Shown here: positions 34,713 to 42,374 of the stretch, piece after piece | How the letters are laid out: the number at the start of each line of letters is the position of its first letter | Position numbering within the stretch: position 1 is the first letter of the stretch | Source of the DNA: Hyphomicrobiales bacterium | GTDB taxonomy: Bacteria; Pseudomonadota; Alphaproteobacteria; Rhizobiales; Xanthobacteraceae | DNA length: 64,000 nucleotides | Direction: 5' to 3' | Assembly (NCBI GenBank): GCA_017305715.1 | Contig: JAFKKG010000015.1 | Coordinates: forward strand, 124,001-188,000 | Notes under the pieces: generated by a model | What the model was told of the DNA's origin: nothing | The model's input: only the letters and a program-made list of their open reading frames with translations | Database searches by the model: none | Position numbers and translations under genes: made by a program

Positions 34713-34856
34713 ATGTCTGAAGTGATACCCTTCCCACCCAAACCGCCGCCGAAATCGATCGCCGAGGAAACCGCCGAGTTCCTGCAGTTGCTGGAGCGGA
34801 TCAGGTCTTCGTCGCAGAAGATCCGGACCGAAGAACTCCAGACCACGGAGAAATAG
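34713..34856 (+). CDS. Small hypothetical protein, 47 residues
   Basis: A short charged protein, start MSEVIPFPPKPPPK, with one helix rich in Glu and Leu (about residues 17-40). It has a strong GGGAGG ribosome site about eight bases before the ATG, and a weak hairpin after its stop, which suggests an independent small gene. The frame is open upstream to 34623, but the ribosome site points to 34713. Function unknown; I see no metal or nucleic-acid motif. Confidence 0.6.
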   Translation: MSEVIPFPPKPPPKSIAEETAEFLQLLERIRSSSQKIRTEELQTTEK

Positions 34857-34862
34857 GCGCAC

Positions 34863-34890
34863 AGGCCCTCGTGACAGGCGGGGGCCTTTT
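34863..34890 (+). terminator. Weak terminator-like hairpin
   Basis: AGGCCC (34863-34868) pairs with GGGCCT (34882-34887) around a 13-base loop and leads into TTTT, just after the 47-residue gene. The stem is short and the loop large, so this is only a candidate. Confidence 0.4.
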
Positions 34891-34983
34891 GCATGGCGGC
34901 GGGACGCGCGAATGCGCGTCACGGCTTCCTCCCGGTTTCATCACCTCGCGGTACGCGCTAGTATCCGCGAAACAGGGGGGCAG

Positions 34984-36417
34984 ATGGATTATTCGAAAGC
35001 GCATTTCATTGGCATCGCCGGGAAAGGGATGAGCGCCGTGGCGCTGCTGCTGCGGCAGATGGGGGTGCAGATTACCGGGTCCGATGAAGGCTTTTACCCG
35101 CCGGTCAGCGACTATCTGCGGAACGAGAAGATCCCGTTCGCGGCGGGCTACCGCAAGGAGAATATTCCTGACGACGCCGACGTCATCGTGATCGGCAAGA
35201 ACGCCAGGCTCACGCCCGAAACCAATGAAGAAGTGCGCGCCGCGATGGATAGCGGAAAGCTGGTGCGGTCGTTTGCCGATTTGCTGCACGACATGACCAC
35301 CGGTTCCGAGACCATCGTCGCGGCCGGCAGCTACGGCAAGTCGACCTGCACCGCGCTGCTGGCGTGGTGCCTGAGAGTGGCGAACAAGGACCCGAGCTAT
35401 TTCATCGGCGAGATCACCAACGGGTTCGAGCGGCACGCACACCGCGGCCGGGGCCCGACCTTCGTTCTCGAGGGCGACGAATACCCGGCATCGAACTGGG
35501 ACAACCGGTCGAAATTCCTGCTCTACAACGCCAGGAATGTCCTGCTCACCTCGGCGACCCACGATCACATCAACGTCTTCCCGACGCACGCGGATTATCT
35601 TAGCCCGTTCCGCAGCCTGCTGGCTTCATTGCCTTCCGACGGATTGCTGGTGGTCTCCAGCAGCGAGCCTCACGCGCGCGCTTTGGCTGATGGCGTCGCC
35701 TGCGCCGTTGTTTTCTATGCATTGGACGACAAGGCGCACTGGCATGCCGCCAACATCGCGCGCGGTGCCGAGACCTCGTTCGACCTGATGCGCGGGGCTG
35801 AAAAAATCACAGGTCTGTCGACCCGGATGCTCGGCGATCACAACATCGAAAACATCGTCGGCGTCGGCGCAATGCTGCTGGAAAAGAAGTTGCTGACGCC
35901 GGAGGAACTGCGCGCCGGCATCGGCACATTCCAGGGCGTCAAGCGCCGCATGGAATTGCTTTCGCCGGCCTCAAGCGTGCCGGTCTACGAAGGTTTCGGG
36001 TCGTCCTACGAGAAGGCGAGGAGCGCGATCCTCGCCACAAAACTGCACTTTCCCGATCAGAGGCTGATCATCGTCTTTGAGCCGCATACCTTCACCTGGC
36101 GAAACCGGGCGGCGATATCGGCCTATGACGACGCCTTTGCAGGCGCCGCCAGGATTTTCATCTTCGAGCCGGCGTCGCAGGGCGCGGGGTCCCATGCGCA
36201 ATTGACGCAGGATGAAATCGTCGCCCGCGTGAGAGCGGCGAATTACGATGCCGAGGCGATCAACGACCCGGACGAGGCATTGGCGACACTGGGCGGCGTG
36301 TTGCGGCCGGATGACGTCGTGCTGTTGCTGACCTCCGGCGAACTCGGCGGATTGATCCGAACCATTCCGCAACTGGTTGAGACGAAATATCCCCGCCAAG
36401 CTTCAGACCAATCATAA
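34984..36417 (+). CDS. mpl: Mpl-like Mur ligase (muropeptide ligase family)
   Basis: A 477-residue Mur-type ligase. Mpl joins recycled tripeptide (L-Ala-D-Glu-mDAP) to UDP-N-acetylmuramate in peptidoglycan recycling. The N-terminal domain has the MurC/Mpl loop HFIGIAGKGMSAVALLL (about 7-23); the ATP loop is AGSYGKST (114-121); the central motif EGDEYPASNWDNRSKF parallels the Mpl motif EADEYDTAFFDKRSKF. The loop (usually GTHGKTTT) and the substituted TAFF segment differ from the textbook enzyme, so the peptide specificity may have shifted. Start ATG at 34984 after GGGGGG. It is followed after 13 bases by a crotonase gene. Confidence 0.78.
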   Translation: MDYSKAHFIGIAGKGMSAVALLLRQMGVQITGSDEGFYPPVSDYLRNEKIPFAAGYRKENIPDDADVIVIGKNARLTPETNEEVRAAMDSGKLVRSFADLLHDMTTGSETIVAAGSYGKSTCTALLAWCLRVANKDPSYFIGEITNGFERHAHRGRGPTFVLEGDEYPASNWDNRSKFLLYNARNVLLTSATHDHINVFPTHADYLSPFRSLLASLPSDGLLVVSSSEPHARALADGVACAVVFYALDDKAHWHAANIARGAETSFDLMRGAEKITGLSTRMLGDHNIENIVGVGAMLLEKKLLTPEELRAGIGTFQGVKRRMELLSPASSVPVYEGFGSSYEKARSAILATKLHFPDQRLIIVFEPHTFTWRNRAAISAYDDAFAGAARIFIFEPASQGAGSHAQLTQDEIVARVRAANYDAEAINDPDEALATLGGVLRPDDVVLLLTSGELGGLIRTIPQLVETKYPRQASDQS

Positions 36418-36430
36418 AAAGGGAAACCCC

Positions 36431-37189
36431 ATGTCAACAGCCTCCACGCAAAAAGTCCTGGTCGAGAACAACGCCGACGGCACCACGCTGGTCACGATCA
36501 ACCGGCCCGAGCGCCGCAATGCGATCTGCGCCGAGACGGCGCTGCTGTTGCAGAAGGCCTTCGTGGCGTTCGAGCGCTCGCCGACGCAGCGGGCCGCGGT
36601 ATTGACCGGCGCCGGCAATGAGGCGTTTTCCGGCGGCGCCGACACCGGCAATTTCCCCGAACTGTGGCGCTGCATCCCGACCGTCGGCTTTGAGACCACC
36701 AAGCCGATCATCTCGGCGGTGGGCGGCTGGTGCGTCGGCGGCGCGCTGGTGCTGTCGATGATGTGCGATCTCACGGTGGCCGCCGAAAACGCCAAATTTT
36801 CTTATCCGGAGGCGCGGATGGGATTTACCGGCGGCATGATCGCGGGCCTCGCCGCGCGCATCCCGCACAAGATCGCGATGGAAATGATGCTGCTGTGCCG
36901 CATCGTCGAGGTGCAGCGTGCCTGGAATATCGGCCTCGTCAACGAGGTGGTGCCGGTCGGCCAGCAGGTCGAGGTCGCGCTGAAGATGGCGCGCGAGATG
37001 GCGGAATTCTCGCCTTTGGTGCTGAAAACCCTCAAGCGCTTCGTCACCGAGGGCGTGCTGGCGCAGGGACCGTCCGAGCAATCCGGCCGCGCCCAGCGCC
37101 AGCTTCATGAAGTCAAGGAAAGCGAAGACGCCGTTGAGGCGACGGCCGCGGTGAAGGAAAAACGCCGCGCGGTGTATAAGGGAAGGTAG
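36431..37189 (+). CDS. Enoyl-CoA hydratase/isomerase family protein lacking one catalytic Glu
   Basis: A 252-residue crotonase-fold protein. The oxyanion-hole segments are present (FSGGADTGNF near 67-75; WCVGGALVLSMMCD near 100-113). Glu127 in YPEARMGF matches the second catalytic glutamate of hydratases, but the first (in the usual CxGGGxELA) is replaced by Val107. This argues against a normal hydratase and for another crotonase reaction such as isomerisation, dehalogenation or thioester hydrolysis. The ATG at 36431 lies 13 bases after the Mpl-like gene, so the two may share a transcript. The true substrate is unknown. Confidence 0.82.
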   Translation: MSTASTQKVLVENNADGTTLVTINRPERRNAICAETALLLQKAFVAFERSPTQRAAVLTGAGNEAFSGGADTGNFPELWRCIPTVGFETTKPIISAVGGWCVGGALVLSMMCDLTVAAENAKFSYPEARMGFTGGMIAGLAARIPHKIAMEMMLLCRIVEVQRAWNIGLVNEVVPVGQQVEVALKMAREMAEFSPLVLKTLKRFVTEGVLAQGPSEQSGRAQRQLHEVKESEDAVEATAAVKEKRRAVYKGR

Positions 37190-37195
37190 GGCGTC

Positions 37196-37281
37196 GTAGG
37201 GTAGGCAAAGGCGCATCCGCGCCGTGCCCACCATCTACTCTCGGGGAGTTGTGGTGGCACGCTTCGCTTTGCCCACCCTAC
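37196..37281. repeat. Intergenic palindromic repeat, GTAGGGTGGGCAAAG type
   Basis: The arms GTAGGGTAGGCAAAG (from 37196) and CTTTGCCCACCCTAC (to 37281) match in inverse at 14 of 15 positions, with an inner GTGCCCACCAT / TGGTGGCAC pair. It separates two convergent genes (crotonase and the second Bug protein). Confidence 0.7.
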
Positions 37282-37297
37282 AGGCCGCGGCCAATCC

Positions 37298-38245
37298 TCA
37301 ATCCGGCTTCAGCCCCGCCGCCTTGACCACCTTGGCCCATTTCTCGGTCTCATCCGCGATCAGCCTGCCGAACGCCGCCGGCGTGCCCGGCAGCGGCTCG
37401 CCGCCGAGTGCGGCGAAGCGGGTCTTCATGCCGGGATCGGCGATCGCGGCGTTGATCTCCCTGTTGAGCTTGCCGATGATATCCGCCGGCGTCTTGGCGG
37501 GCGCGCACATGCCGAAATCGCCGACCGGCGGCAGGTCCGGCACCACTTCCGCCCGGGCTGCCGTGGTTACCGCCAGCGCGCGCAGCTTTCCGCTGGCGAT
37601 GTAATCGGTCGTGCCGGGCGCGGTGGCAAACAGCACCTGCACCTCGCCGCCGAGCAGGTCGGTCAGTGCCGGGCCCTGACCGCGATAGGGCACGTGCACC
37701 ATGTTGATGCCGGCCATCATCTTGAACAACTCGCCCGCCATATGTGGCGCGCTGCCATTGCCGGCCGAGGCCATGTTGACCTTGCCCGGATTGGCCTTGG
37801 CATAGGCGATCAGTTCGGGAACGGTTTTGACCGGCATCGACGGGTGCAGCAGGATGATCATCGGCACGCGGATGATGCCCGCCACGGGGGCGATGTCGCG
37901 GATGAAGTTGAATTTGAGATTGCCGTACAGCGCGGCGTTGACCGCGTTCGGCACGGTGGCGAGCAGCAGCGTGTAGCCGTCGGGCGCAGCCCCCACCACG
38001 GCCTCGGTGCCGATATTGCCGCCGGCGCCGGTGCGGTTCTCGACCACGAAGGATTGCCCGAGCCGCTCGTTGAGCCACTGGCCGATCAGCCGTGCCGTGA
38101 TGTCGACGCCGCCGCCGGCGGCAAAGCCGGCCACGATGCGCACCGGCCGCGCCGGATAAGCCTCCGCCAGGGCGGCACGCGCAAACGCGGGTGCTGCGAG
38201 GCCGGCGGCCGCAAGCTGCAGGAATTTTCGGCGGTGAAACGGCAT
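37298..38245 (-). CDS. Bug/TctC family solute-binding protein with shortened ligand loop
   Basis: A 315-residue periplasmic binding protein with a twin-arginine-like signal (HRRKFLQLAAAG). Family markers include YPARPVRIVAGFAAGGGVDI, VVENRTGAGGNIGTE, PDGYTLL, HVPYRGQGPALTDLLGG and the C-terminal GTPAAFGRLIADE. After VPDLPPVGDF it jumps straight to GMCAPAKTPADI. Relatives have about ten more residues here (of the type PGYEAS.WYG), which form part of the ligand lid, as kept in the other Bug protein at 14326-15306. The frame is intact, so this is an in-frame deletion, not a frameshift. There is no transporter gene nearby. An in-frame start at 38269 would add eight residues. Confidence 0.87.
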   Translation of the reverse strand: MPFHRRKFLQLAAAGLAAPAFARAALAEAYPARPVRIVAGFAAGGGVDITARLIGQWLNERLGQSFVVENRTGAGGNIGTEAVVGAAPDGYTLLLATVPNAVNAALYGNLKFNFIRDIAPVAGIIRVPMIILLHPSMPVKTVPELIAYAKANPGKVNMASAGNGSAPHMAGELFKMMAGINMVHVPYRGQGPALTDLLGGEVQVLFATAPGTTDYIASGKLRALAVTTAARAEVVPDLPPVGDFGMCAPAKTPADIIGKLNREINAAIADPGMKTRFAALGGEPLPGTPAAFGRLIADETEKWAKVVKAAGLKPD

Positions 38246-38294
38246 TGGCGCGCCCCCTGGGAGCGCCAAGACTAGCTCAGTTCAAAGGGCCAGC

Positions 38295-38582
38295 CTAGTT
38301 TTCGCGGCCCGAGGTCGTGGACCTTGCGTTCGAGAGCTCACGACCCGTGGACACGGACGGCTTGCCGGTCAGTTGCTCGAATTCGGCCTCACGAAGCGCC
38401 TGGCGAACCCGCTTCGCTTCCCGCAGCGTCCGCCGGACATTCCTGTCGTTCGAATCGTCGTCGAAGAACAGCATCGTTTCGCAACTGATGCATTGCCGGG
38501 AATAGCCGCTCTGGATCCGTCGCGCCTTGTCGCGAAAGTTCGATTTGCAGCGGTGGCAGCGTATTTGAACCGAATCGTCCAT
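38295..38582 (-). CDS. Small zinc-ribbon-like protein
   Basis: A 95-residue protein with two CxxC pairs (Cys9/Cys12 in RCHRCKSNF and Cys31/Cys34 in QCISCETMLFF) that can bind one zinc as a ribbon. A helical, Arg/Glu-rich stretch follows (about residues 48-72) and then a polar tail. The start at 38582 (MDDSVQIRC) is preferred; the frame runs on to 38639. Such ribbons bind nucleic acid or protein, but the target here is unknown. Confidence 0.65.
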   Translation of the reverse strand: MDDSVQIRCHRCKSNFRDKARRIQSGYSRQCISCETMLFFDDDSNDRNVRRTLREAKRVRQALREAEFEQLTGKPSVSTGRELSNARSTTSGREN

Positions 38583-38754
38583 CGTCTGCGTCTCCGGGCC
38601 GCAATAGCCCGTGTCATGTTGCGAAGCTCGATCAAGCACTATCGGAGGTTTCTTAAGAGATCGTGGTCGCGGTCTGTGGCCATTTGGATGGCCATATCAG
38701 GGCTTATTCTTAAGGGTTATGATTAACTCTCCTAAATTCGGCCTTGCGATACGA

Positions 38755-38780
38755 AAAGGCCCGCCTCACAGCGGGCCTTT
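38755..38780 (-). terminator. Terminator of the PRC-barrel gene
   Basis: A perfect 10-bp stem, AAAGGCCCGC / GCGGGCCTTT, with loop CTCACA. Read on the minus strand it ends in a T-run (GCGGGCCTTTTCG), 25 bases after the PRC-barrel stop. Confidence 0.82.
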
Positions 38781-38804
38781 CCAGTGCTTGCGTCGCGGCG
38801 CTCG

Positions 38805-39164
38805 CTAGATCGCGACGCCGTAATAGTCATTGACCGAACGCGTCCGTGCGGGATCGGACCAGTTCCAGGCGTTGTCGTTGCCGTATTTCGGCGCGCCCTT
38901 GAGCTGGCTCTCGGTGATCCCGGTGCGATAGCCGCCGAGACTGGTGTCGTATTTCAGCGACTGCCAGGGCAGCGGATAGTGGTCGTCACCGATGCCCAGA
39001 AAGCCGCCAAAACTCAAGACCGCATACGAGACCTTGCCGCTGACCTTGTCGATCATGACGCGCTCGATCGATCCGATCTTGGTGTCGCCAGCGCCGTACA
39101 CCGCGGTTCCCTCGACCTTGTCGCTGCCGATCAGGGAACCGGTTTCTCTTGTTTCTGTCACCAT
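38805..39164 (-). CDS. PRC-barrel domain protein
   Basis: A 119-residue protein with a PRC-barrel fold, the domain of photosynthetic reaction-centre H subunit and RimM. The core runs from about residue 17 to 75 (KVEGTAVYGAGDTKIGSIERVMIDKVSGKVSYAVLSFGGFLGIGDDHYPLPWQ, a textbook pattern). It is soluble and has no signal. Stand-alone PRC proteins are common in rhizobia and often stress-induced, but their partners are not known. It ends in a good minus-strand terminator, so it is monocistronic. Confidence 0.88.
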   Translation of the reverse strand: MVTETRETGSLIGSDKVEGTAVYGAGDTKIGSIERVMIDKVSGKVSYAVLSFGGFLGIGDDHYPLPWQSLKYDTSLGGYRTGITESQLKGAPKYGNDNAWNWSDPARTRSVNDYYGVAI

Positions 39165-39256
39165 GGTTACTCCTCCATTTGCATGAGAACGAGCAACCGG
39201 CGGAATCGCGAATTGTTCCTGCGAAGATTCGATACGCCGCCATGACGGCGGCGCAT

Positions 39257-39288
39257 CGTCACGACGTCACGACGTCACTACGTCGCCA
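39257..39288. repeat. 8-bp tandem repeat spanning a stop codon
   Basis: Four units of eight bases (CGTCACGA, CGTCACGA, CGTCACTA, CGTCGCCA) run from upstream into the end of the VOC gene; the third unit contains its stop codon. This looks like slippage and could vary between strains. Confidence 0.6.
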
Positions 39289-39658
39289 CGCGATGCAGCG
39301 CGCAGAGCTTGTTGCCGTCAGGGTCGCGCAGATAGGCGATGTACAACTTCACCCCGCCGCCTTCGCGGATGCCCGGCGGCTCCTCGCAGGTCTTGCCGCC
39401 ATGGGCGAGCCCGGCGGCATGAAACGCGTCGGCCTGTTCGGGGGAACTGGCGGCAAAACCGATCGTCCCGCCATTGGCGTGGCACGCCGGCTGGCCGTCG
39501 ATCGGCTTCGTCACCGAGAAGGTGCCGGTCTTGTTGCGGTAGAAGATGCGGTGGCGGTCGACCCGGCCCGGCGGGATATCCAGCGTGCCGAGCAAGGCGT
39601 CATAGAACACCTTGGCCTTTTCCAGATCGTTGGTCCCGATCATGACGTGCGAAAACAT
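39278..39658 (-). CDS. VOC (glyoxalase/bleomycin resistance) family protein
   Basis: A 126-residue vicinal-oxygen-chelate protein with the two-module beta-alpha-beta-beta-beta pattern. It starts MFSHVMIGTNDLEKAKVFYDALLGTL and ends YIAYLRDPDGNKLCALHRV. His4 and possible partner residues in the second half could bind a metal, as in glyoxalase I and related lyases, but the substrate cannot be named. The start is the ATG at 39658; the open frame upstream (to 39802) has no family similarity. An 8-bp tandem repeat crosses its 3' end. Confidence 0.85.
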   Translation of the reverse strand: MFSHVMIGTNDLEKAKVFYDALLGTLDIPPGRVDRHRIFYRNKTGTFSVTKPIDGQPACHANGGTIGFAASSPEQADAFHAAGLAHGGKTCEEPPGIREGGGVKLYIAYLRDPDGNKLCALHRVAT

Positions 39659-39961
39659 CTTGTCCTCCCCCAAAGTTGCGCCGAGCGATCGGCGGCTTCT
39701 TGCCCTGTTTTTTGCGGGGGGAAGCGTAACAGCGCTCACGACGATAGGGAAGAGGGCACCGCCATCGCGACCGCGGTGAGGGCGATCGGCCTTCGGCGAC
39801 ACGAATGCGTGCGCCGTGCGCGCGCAGGAACCGGGGAGTTTTGAAAGCGGAACGACAGGCCTGCCGGCGCATGTCGGTTTTTGCGCGTTTTACGTCATTT
39901 CAGATCGTCGATGCGGGCAGTAGCTTGCGCGCCAATCGCAATGATATCAGGGCACGGAACC
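39659..39961. other. Divergent intergenic region, 303 bases
   Basis: It lies between the VOC gene and the DJ-1/PfpI-like gene, which point away from each other, so it must hold both promoters. I found no convincing palindrome, terminator or small gene in it. Confidence 0.5.
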
Positions 39962-41113
39962 ATGAACTGGCGAGTTGTAAGATGGAGCGGCCTCGGTGCC
40001 ATCGCCCTTGCCGCGACCGTCTTCGCGGGGTGGATTTTCACGCTGCCGCCGGCGCCACCTGCTGCCGCTGCGCCGCCGATTGCGAAGGAGGAGGCGGAGG
40101 CTACCATCGCGGCGCTGAAGCCGCCGAAGCGTGCGCGGCCATTGATCGCGATCATCGGCATCAACGACGCCACCGAGACCACGGACTATCTGATGCCCTA
40201 CGGCATCCTGCGGCGCGCCGACATCGCCGATGTGGTGACGCTGGCGACGCAACCGGGCCCGATGACGCTGTTTCCTGCGCTCAAGGTGGAACCGCATGCG
40301 ACGATCGCGGCGTTCGACGCGCAGCATCCGGAAGGCGCCGATTACGTCATCGTGCCCGCGATGAGCCGCGACGACGATCCGTCCGCGCTGCAATGGATCA
40401 GGAGCCAGGCGGCAAGGGGCGCGATCGTGATCGGCGTCTGCGTCGGCGCCAAGGTCGTCGCCAGCGCCGGGCTGCTCGACGGCAAGCGGGCAACGACGCA
40501 CTGGTATTCGCTCGGGGAATTGCAGGCCAGGCATCCATCGATCCGCTATGTCGCAAACCGGCGGCTGGTGGTCGACGGCGGCGTGGCGACGACGACGGGC
40601 ATCAGCGCCTCGATGCCGATGTCGCTGACCTTGATCGAGGCGATCGCCGGCCGCGGCAAGGCCGAGGCGGTCGGCCGCGATCTCGGCCTTGCCGGCTGGG
40701 ACGCGCGTCACGACAGCAACGCGTTCCAGTTCACGCGTCCGTTCGCGCTGACCGCGATGCGCAATGCCATGGCGTTCTGGAATCGCGAGCCGCTCGGCAT
40801 CGAGCTTGTCCCCGGCGTCGATGAAGTGTCGCTGGCGCTGGTCGCGGACGCCTGGTCGCGCACCTTTCGCTCGCGCGCGGTGACGTTCGCCGACTCGGCA
40901 GATGCGCTGGCGACGCGTGGCGGTATCCGCATCGTGCCCGATCAGGTCGCCGTCGATTGGCCGACGCAGCGACGACTGCCGGCAATCAGCGTCGAGCCGC
41001 CGGCCGGATTACTGGACCAGACGCTTTCCGCCATCGGGGCGCGGTATGCGGCCCCCACCGCCGACCTCGTCGCCATGCAGCTGGAATACCAGCGGCGTGC
41101 TGGCGCGCGTTGA
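39962..41113 (+). CDS. Membrane-anchored DJ-1/PfpI-type (GATase1-like) protein
   Basis: A 383-residue protein with an N-terminal membrane helix (about residues 11-27), a short Pro/Ala linker, then a DJ-1/PfpI domain. The nucleophile elbow IGVCVGAKVVASAGLL carries Cys160, and RATTHW carries His180. This pairing is typical of the sensor half of GlxA-type AraC regulators, but no AraC DNA-binding domain follows. Instead the C-terminal ~150 residues appear to be another globular domain (AFQFTRPFALTAMRNAMAFW...). The active site would face the periplasm if the anchor has the usual topology. I chose the ATG at 39962; an extended frame starts at 39881. Function unknown. Confidence 0.75.
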   Translation: MNWRVVRWSGLGAIALAATVFAGWIFTLPPAPPAAAAPPIAKEEAEATIAALKPPKRARPLIAIIGINDATETTDYLMPYGILRRADIADVVTLATQPGPMTLFPALKVEPHATIAAFDAQHPEGADYVIVPAMSRDDDPSALQWIRSQAARGAIVIGVCVGAKVVASAGLLDGKRATTHWYSLGELQARHPSIRYVANRRLVVDGGVATTTGISASMPMSLTLIEAIAGRGKAEAVGRDLGLAGWDARHDSNAFQFTRPFALTAMRNAMAFWNREPLGIELVPGVDEVSLALVADAWSRTFRSRAVTFADSADALATRGGIRIVPDQVAVDWPTQRRLPAISVEPPAGLLDQTLSAIGARYAAPTADLVAMQLEYQRRAGAR

Positions 41114-41221
41114 CCATTCTCAATTCGCGCTCGATTCCTCCAGCCCGTCGCGTGGACTCGAATCTGCCGGTGGGGCAATCTGCACGCATATTTGCAGCCA
41201 TTGCGCGCCAACGGAGCTTCC

Positions 41222-41644
41222 ATGAGTGCTTTCAATCGCAGTCCTTTTCGGCTGTCAGCCCTTGCGGCCTGTTTCTTCGCTTACGCAGCGCCCGCCGGCG
41301 CAGAACCCCTGGCAACGAACGGGATCGGCGTCGCCTCCTGCGAAAAGCTGGCAAAGGACATGAACCCGGCAGAGGGCTTCAACAACATCACGAACTCGCT
41401 GATCTTCTATTGGGTCCAGGGCTACATGAGCGCCGCCAACATCGCCTTGCTGGAAGGCGACAGCCAGTATGTCGATCTGTTCCTGATGAACGAAAAGAAG
41501 ATCCTGACGCTGGTCTACGAGTTCTGCCAGAAGAACCCGGGCAAGAAGCCGATCAGCGCGATCGATCAATTGATCGAGGATAGCGACAAGGTCGAAGGCA
41601 AGTGGAAGAGCGGCACCGTGCCGTGGGCGGCGGACGACGATTGA
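41222..41644 (+). CDS. Small exported protein with two cysteines
   Basis: A 140-residue protein with a clear signal peptide (about residues 1-27, ending AGAEPL). The mature chain holds two cysteines (in ASCEKLAK and YEFCQKNPG) around a helical core, FWVQGYM-like (IFYWVQGYMSAANIALLEGD). The size, disulphide pair and exported state recall HdeA/Rap1a-like periplasmic proteins, though I cannot assign a family with certainty. It follows the DJ-1/PfpI-like gene by 108 bases and precedes the second dispersed repeat. The open frame extends ten codons upstream to 41192. Confidence 0.65.
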   Translation: MSAFNRSPFRLSALAACFFAYAAPAGAEPLATNGIGVASCEKLAKDMNPAEGFNNITNSLIFYWVQGYMSAANIALLEGDSQYVDLFLMNEKKILTLVYEFCQKNPGKKPISAIDQLIEDSDKVEGKWKSGTVPWAADDD

Positions 41645-41823
41645 TATTCGTTGCTGCGCCAGGGCCGAGCCGCGGCGGTTTGCCTGCCGATTGGCTTCGC
41701 GAGGACGGGCTGCAGCCGCGGCGCGTTGGCAGCCACGTGCCCGCGGTGCATGTCGATGGCCTCGGATTGCTCCAGCGCGTAGGACGAAGGGGTAAGTAAG
41801 TTACTTCTAATATTCAGAAATCT

Positions 41824-42295
41824 TGTCAAGCCCCAAATCAAAAAATATTTCGCTTTTCCGAAATGGCAAATCAGGGCTACGACCTTGCCCATCCCGTCCT
41901 GGTCAGAAGGGCGTCGGCCGTCGTCGCGGACGTTGGGCGGGGAGCGGTGGACGTGGAGGTTGTCGCCTGACGAGCGCGGCTGAAGCGTACGGCAAAGACG
42001 TGTGGTCCTGACGCCGCGTTGCTGGCGTCCATGCACCTGGGGGCGTTCGACTTCCCAGGGCGCAACGGAGGCAAAAGAGCCGTTCTCCGGGGAGAGCACG
42101 TTATAAGCCGTAAAGCCATCGCGCAGGGAATGTCGGATGTTCTCCGCTGCCCTGTATGCTCGTGTGCACATTTCTTAGTGCACGTCGCACACGAGACCGC
42201 GGGTGCAGCGCGCATCCGGCATTCCCTGCGCCCTCTATCTGAAGAGGGCGAAGAATTTCTGGCAAAGCTCGGGCGCAACGCGCCGCGTGATCGCG
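41824..42295. repeat. Dispersed ~470-bp repeat, copy 2
   Basis: Same orientation and nearly the same length as copy 1 (4829-5297), aligning from TGTCAAGCC to the final GATCGCG. The differences are single bases plus a more divergent stretch just after the hairpin (about 42232-42260). It fills most of the 730-base gap between the small exported protein and the HiPIP gene; 41645-41823 shows nothing else. Confidence 0.85.
42121..42231. other. Nested hairpin inside repeat copy 2
   Basis: The same 19-bp outer arms and inner CTCGTGTGC / GCACACGAG pair as in copy 1. The terminal loop differs in sequence between the copies while both stems are unchanged. Confidence 0.7.
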
Positions 42296-42374
42296 AAGTT
42301 GTGTCTGGAACGTCGCGCGATTGCAACCGATAGAATCGTTCGGAACGGCCGCTCGTAACTGGAGACGCAACTCC

